This document shows, piece by piece, positions 61,777-64,000 of a stretch of DNA of 64,000 bases. This DNA comes from Streptomyces dioscori. GTDB lineage: Bacteria > Actinomycetota > Actinomycetes > Streptomycetales > Streptomycetaceae. The position numbers and the translations under genes were made by a program. Position 1 is the stretch's first letter, and the number at the start of each line of letters is the position of its first letter. The notes under the pieces were generated by a model. The model had not been told where the DNA came from and ran no database searches. It saw only the letters and a list, made by a program, of their open reading frames with translations. The stretch covers positions 186,001 to 250,000 of the forward strand of contig NZ_KZ679052.1 in NCBI RefSeq assembly GCF_003024195.1. The letters are read 5' to 3'.

Positions 61777-63201
61777 CTAGGCCGGGGCCATCAGCAACGG
61801 CCGAGCCCGCTCGCGCAGCTCGACGACCCGCGGCTCGTCCCCGTACGGCTCCAGCCGGTGGAGAAGATCCTTCACGTACTCCGTGGTGCGCGCCGAGGAG
61901 ATGCGCCCGGCAACCTCCACCGCCCGCACCCCCTGCTCGCACGCCGCGTCCAGATTGCCCGATTCGAGCTCGGCGACCGCGGACACGACAAGCCGCAGCC
62001 CGTGCGAGCGTACGAACTCCTCCGTCGGCTTGGACAGGGCCTGCTCCGTGAAGCGGCGGACCTGGCGCGGAGCCTTCAGGTCGCGGTAGCACTCCGCCGC
62101 GTCCGCCGCGAAACGGTCGTACGAGTAGAAGCCGAGCCAGGACGGATCCTGGTCGCCGTCGCGGGCGCGCTCCAGCCAGCCCTCGGCCGCCTTCAGGGCG
62201 CCGCCGGCCGCGTGGGCGTCACCCGCGCGTGCGTGGGCCCGTGCCTCGACCAGGCGGAAGAAGCTCATCGTGCGGGCCGTGGCCAGCCCCCGGTTGCGTT
62301 CGAGGGCGGCCTGCGCGAGGTCCACGCCCTCGTCGCCGAAGCCGCGGTAGGTCGCCTGGAGGGACATGGAGGCCAGTACGTAACCGCCGAGCGGGACGTC
62401 AGCCGCCGCGCGGGCCAGGCGCAGGGCCTGGATGTAGTAGCGCTGTGCCGCCTCCTGCTGGCCCGTGTCGAAGGCCATCCAGCCCGCGAGCCGGGTGAGT
62501 TCGGCGCTCGCCCCGAAGAGGGAGCGGCCGACCTCGTCCGAGTACGAGCCCAGGAGCAGCGGTGCCGCCTCGACCCGTAAGCATTCGGGGACCATGGACG
62601 AACGCCAGTCGCCGCCTCCGTACTTGGAGTCCCAGCGCCTGGCGTCCTCGGCGGCCTCGCGCAGCTTCAGCACGTCGCTGTGGCCGACTTTCAGTGGCGC
62701 CGCGGAGCCCTCCAGCGGGCCGGCGTCCCGTGCCACCGAGGTGTCGGCCGGGGTTATCAGCCACCGGGAGGCGGGAGTCGCGTACGCGCTCACCGCGAAC
62801 GATCCGGCGAGCGACTGCCAGATGCCGCCGGAGCCGGCCCGGCGTCCGGCGAGGTCGAGGCGGTACAGATCCGTCGCCGACCGCACGGCCTGTCCTACGT
62901 CGCGGGGGAAGGCGAGGCCGACCTCCGGTGCGGGATCCGCGTCCGCCAGGCCGATCTCGTGGAGCGGCACCGGGCGGCCGAGTTTCTGGCCGATGGCAGC
63001 GGCGATGAGGTGCGGCGCGGCACCTTGCGGCACCATGCCTTTCGACACCCAGCGCGCCACCGACGTCTTGTCGTAGCGAAGAGTCAACCCGCGTTGAGCG
63101 CCAAGATCGTTGACGCGACGCGCGAGTCCTGCGTTGCTGATTCCCGCGAGGGCGAGAACGGTGCCGAGTTTTTCGTTCGGCCCGCGTTGCTCCCTGGACA
63201 T
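61777..63201 (-). CDS. NsdA-like sporulation/antibiotic regulator
   Basis: 474 residues from ATG 63201, with GAGGGG ahead; the open frame runs 15 codons further upstream. The N-terminal part (about 5-70) resembles a helix-turn-helix: KLGTVLALAGISNAGLARRVNDLGAQRGLTLRYDKTSVARWVSKG. The rest is all-helical, with TPR-like repeats (AQRYYIQALRLARAAADVPLGGYVLASMSLQATYRG, LVEARAHARAGDAHAAGGALKAAEGWLERA). This architecture is that of NsdA, a negative regulator of sporulation and antibiotic production in S. coelicolor, and of its paralogues. Which paralogue it is cannot be decided here. Confidence 0.85.
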   Translation of the reverse strand: MSREQRGPNEKLGTVLALAGISNAGLARRVNDLGAQRGLTLRYDKTSVARWVSKGMVPQGAAPHLIAAAIGQKLGRPVPLHEIGLADADPAPEVGLAFPRDVGQAVRSATDLYRLDLAGRRAGSGGIWQSLAGSFAVSAYATPASRWLITPADTSVARDAGPLEGSAAPLKVGHSDVLKLREAAEDARRWDSKYGGGDWRSSMVPECLRVEAAPLLLGSYSDEVGRSLFGASAELTRLAGWMAFDTGQQEAAQRYYIQALRLARAAADVPLGGYVLASMSLQATYRGFGDEGVDLAQAALERNRGLATARTMSFFRLVEARAHARAGDAHAAGGALKAAEGWLERARDGDQDPSWLGFYSYDRFAADAAECYRDLKAPRQVRRFTEQALSKPTEEFVRSHGLRLVVSAVAELESGNLDAACEQGVRAVEVAGRISSARTTEYVKDLLHRLEPYGDEPRVVELRERARPLLMAPA

Positions 63202-63509
63202 TGCGCCACCCCTCGACACAGACGGCTGCCGCGCGGGTTCAGCCACGCGGCATTCGTGCTGTGTCTTCCCGGGCCGTCAACCCCTGGAACCCCACCCGCA
63301 AAAGCACGTGGCTGAGCCCTCAGGAATATGCCTCCCGCGAAAACACAGGCAAACACAGGGTAGTTCGCCGCATCCCAAGCGTTAAGGGGCATTGTTCCGG
63401 ATGGCGGGATTGTGGTCCGCGGGTCGGCACGGAGCGTCGTGTCGTGCTCCCGCTGTGTGGCAGTGCGCCCGTCCGTGCGCTCTTCTCCGGCCAACAGGGG
63501 AGCGCTTCG

Positions 63510-63791
63510 ATGGATGACGCGTGGGTCGGCCCGCTGTACTGGATCCAGTGGGCTGGGGGACGCCGCCGCCTACATCCCCGCGGGCGGCGGACCGGTCCGG
63601 GAGGCGGAGTCCGCCTCCCGGACTGTGCGTTGCGCACAGCCTGTACGGAGCGTGTGCAAGCCTGTCTGTCCATCCCCGATTTGGCTGAATATCGCCCCTG
63701 CTCTCCGAGGCCAAAAACCGCGTCTACCACGGTACTTGAGGGCGCGTTGGAAGTTTTTGGGGAGTGTTTCGGGGGCGCATTCGCGTCGTAG
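63510..63791 (+). CDS. candidate 93-residue ORF, weak
   Basis: ATG 63510 follows AGGGGAG at good distance, and the frame reads MDDAWVGPLYWIQWAGG before an Arg/Gly-rich stretch. Codon bias fades after about 35 codons and two hairpins lie inside, so it may be a remnant, a frameshifted gene or chance. The whole 63202-63976 space otherwise lacks a convincing gene. Confidence 0.25.
   Translation: MDDAWVGPLYWIQWAGGRRRLHPRGRRTGPGGGVRLPDCALRTACTERVQACLSIPDLAEYRPCSPRPKTASTTVLEGALEVFGECFGGAFAS
63596..63622. repeat. perfect inverted repeat with a single-base centre
   Basis: Arms TCCGGGAGGCGGA and TCCGCCTCCCGGA around one G. Directly after it is a second inverted repeat CTGTGCG-TTG-CGCACAG (about 63624-63640). 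Neither is followed by a T run, so they are not classic terminators. Confidence 0.6.
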
Positions 63792-63976
63792 CCCGTACGT
63801 CAATTCTTCGCGATCGCCTTTCCCCGCGCGTGAGTTCACCGCCGAGGGGGCATCTCCCAGGGGCGCACTCCGGGGAGCGCGAGCGGCCCCGTCGGCTCTC
63901 CGGCGCGCTTTCTTCGTGGCAGCATGGTGACCGGTTCGTGCGGTGCACTGGTTGTCCACAGCCTGTGGAGGCGGCG

Positions 63977-64000
63977 ATGCGATGGTTGGTGGGATGGAGC
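63977..64000 (+). CDS. start of a gene cut by the window edge
   Basis: ATG 63977 is preceded by GGAGGCGGCG, and eight codons read MRWLVGWS before the window ends. In other Streptomyces an asparagine-synthase-like protein starts similarly next to the NsdA-like gene (from memory), but eight residues cannot prove this. An inverted repeat TCCACAG-C-CTGTGGA (63955-63969) overlaps the ribosome site. Confidence 0.55.

Overview
The window is chromosomal DNA from a Streptomyces. The signs are very high GC with strong third-position bias, GTG and TTG starts, Lsr2, BldC, valine dehydrogenase, a DUF3073 protein, an NsdA-like protein, and the order ffs/dnaX, purD, purC, lsr2, purSQL, purF, purM, vdh, bldC, hrpA. 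This order resembles the central core region of Streptomyces chromosomes (recalled from S. coelicolor, not searched here). No phage, transposase, CRISPR array or biosynthetic cluster was seen.

Layout. 1-5.2 kb: end of a CopD-type membrane protein, an aldo/keto reductase divergent from an AraC regulator, a MarR/thioesterase pair sharing a palindrome, and a small membrane protein. 5.6-10.1 kb: tRNA-Ser, SRP RNA, dnaX, purD. 10.4-15.2 kb: a degenerate M48-like membrane protein, an N,N-dimethylformamidase-like protein and purC. 15.3-19.6 kb: an ABC exporter plus two-component system between two identical tRNA-Gly(GCC) genes, then an aberrant tRNA-Gly(UCC). 20-29 kb: lsr2, the overlapping purS-purQ-purL operon, an SCP2/MDMPI protein, a META lipoprotein, purF and purM. 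29-33.5 kb: DUF3073, vdh, an unknown gene, bldC and a small CxxC protein. 33.8-40 kb: hrpA and a membrane protein between two identical tRNA-Asp genes, with tRNA-Phe and tRNA-Glu. 40-49.4 kb: a metallophosphoesterase, a zinc peptidase, a lipoprotein, a DEAD-box helicase, a LamG protein and an APC permease. 49.5-54.9 kb: an accessory-looking segment between tRNA-Lys and tRNA-fMet. It holds two GntR regulators, two small proteins, a YefM/RelE-type module, and a MarR regulator with GTP cyclohydrolase II and a reductase-deaminase fusion in reversed RibD order. 55-64 kb: a PP2C phosphatase, a c-di-AMP riboswitch with an M23 peptidase, PrsW, trmB, an L-2-hydroxyglutarate oxidase, an NsdA-like regulator and the first codons of a further gene.

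How the genes work together. Seven IMP-pathway genes (purD, purC, purS, purQ, purL, purF, purM) lie in five transcription units within 20 kb. They are separated by terminators and by copies of a roughly 45-bp intergenic repeat, of which 22 copies were counted by eye. Several genes have a -10-like hexamer 6-9 nt before the start codon and no Shine-Dalgarno sequence, which suggests leaderless mRNAs. Three palindromes next to the two MarR genes share the core TTCA-N4-TGAA, and a fourth is a variant of it.

All calls come from reading the sequence by eye. Family names rest on recognised motifs, not on searches.
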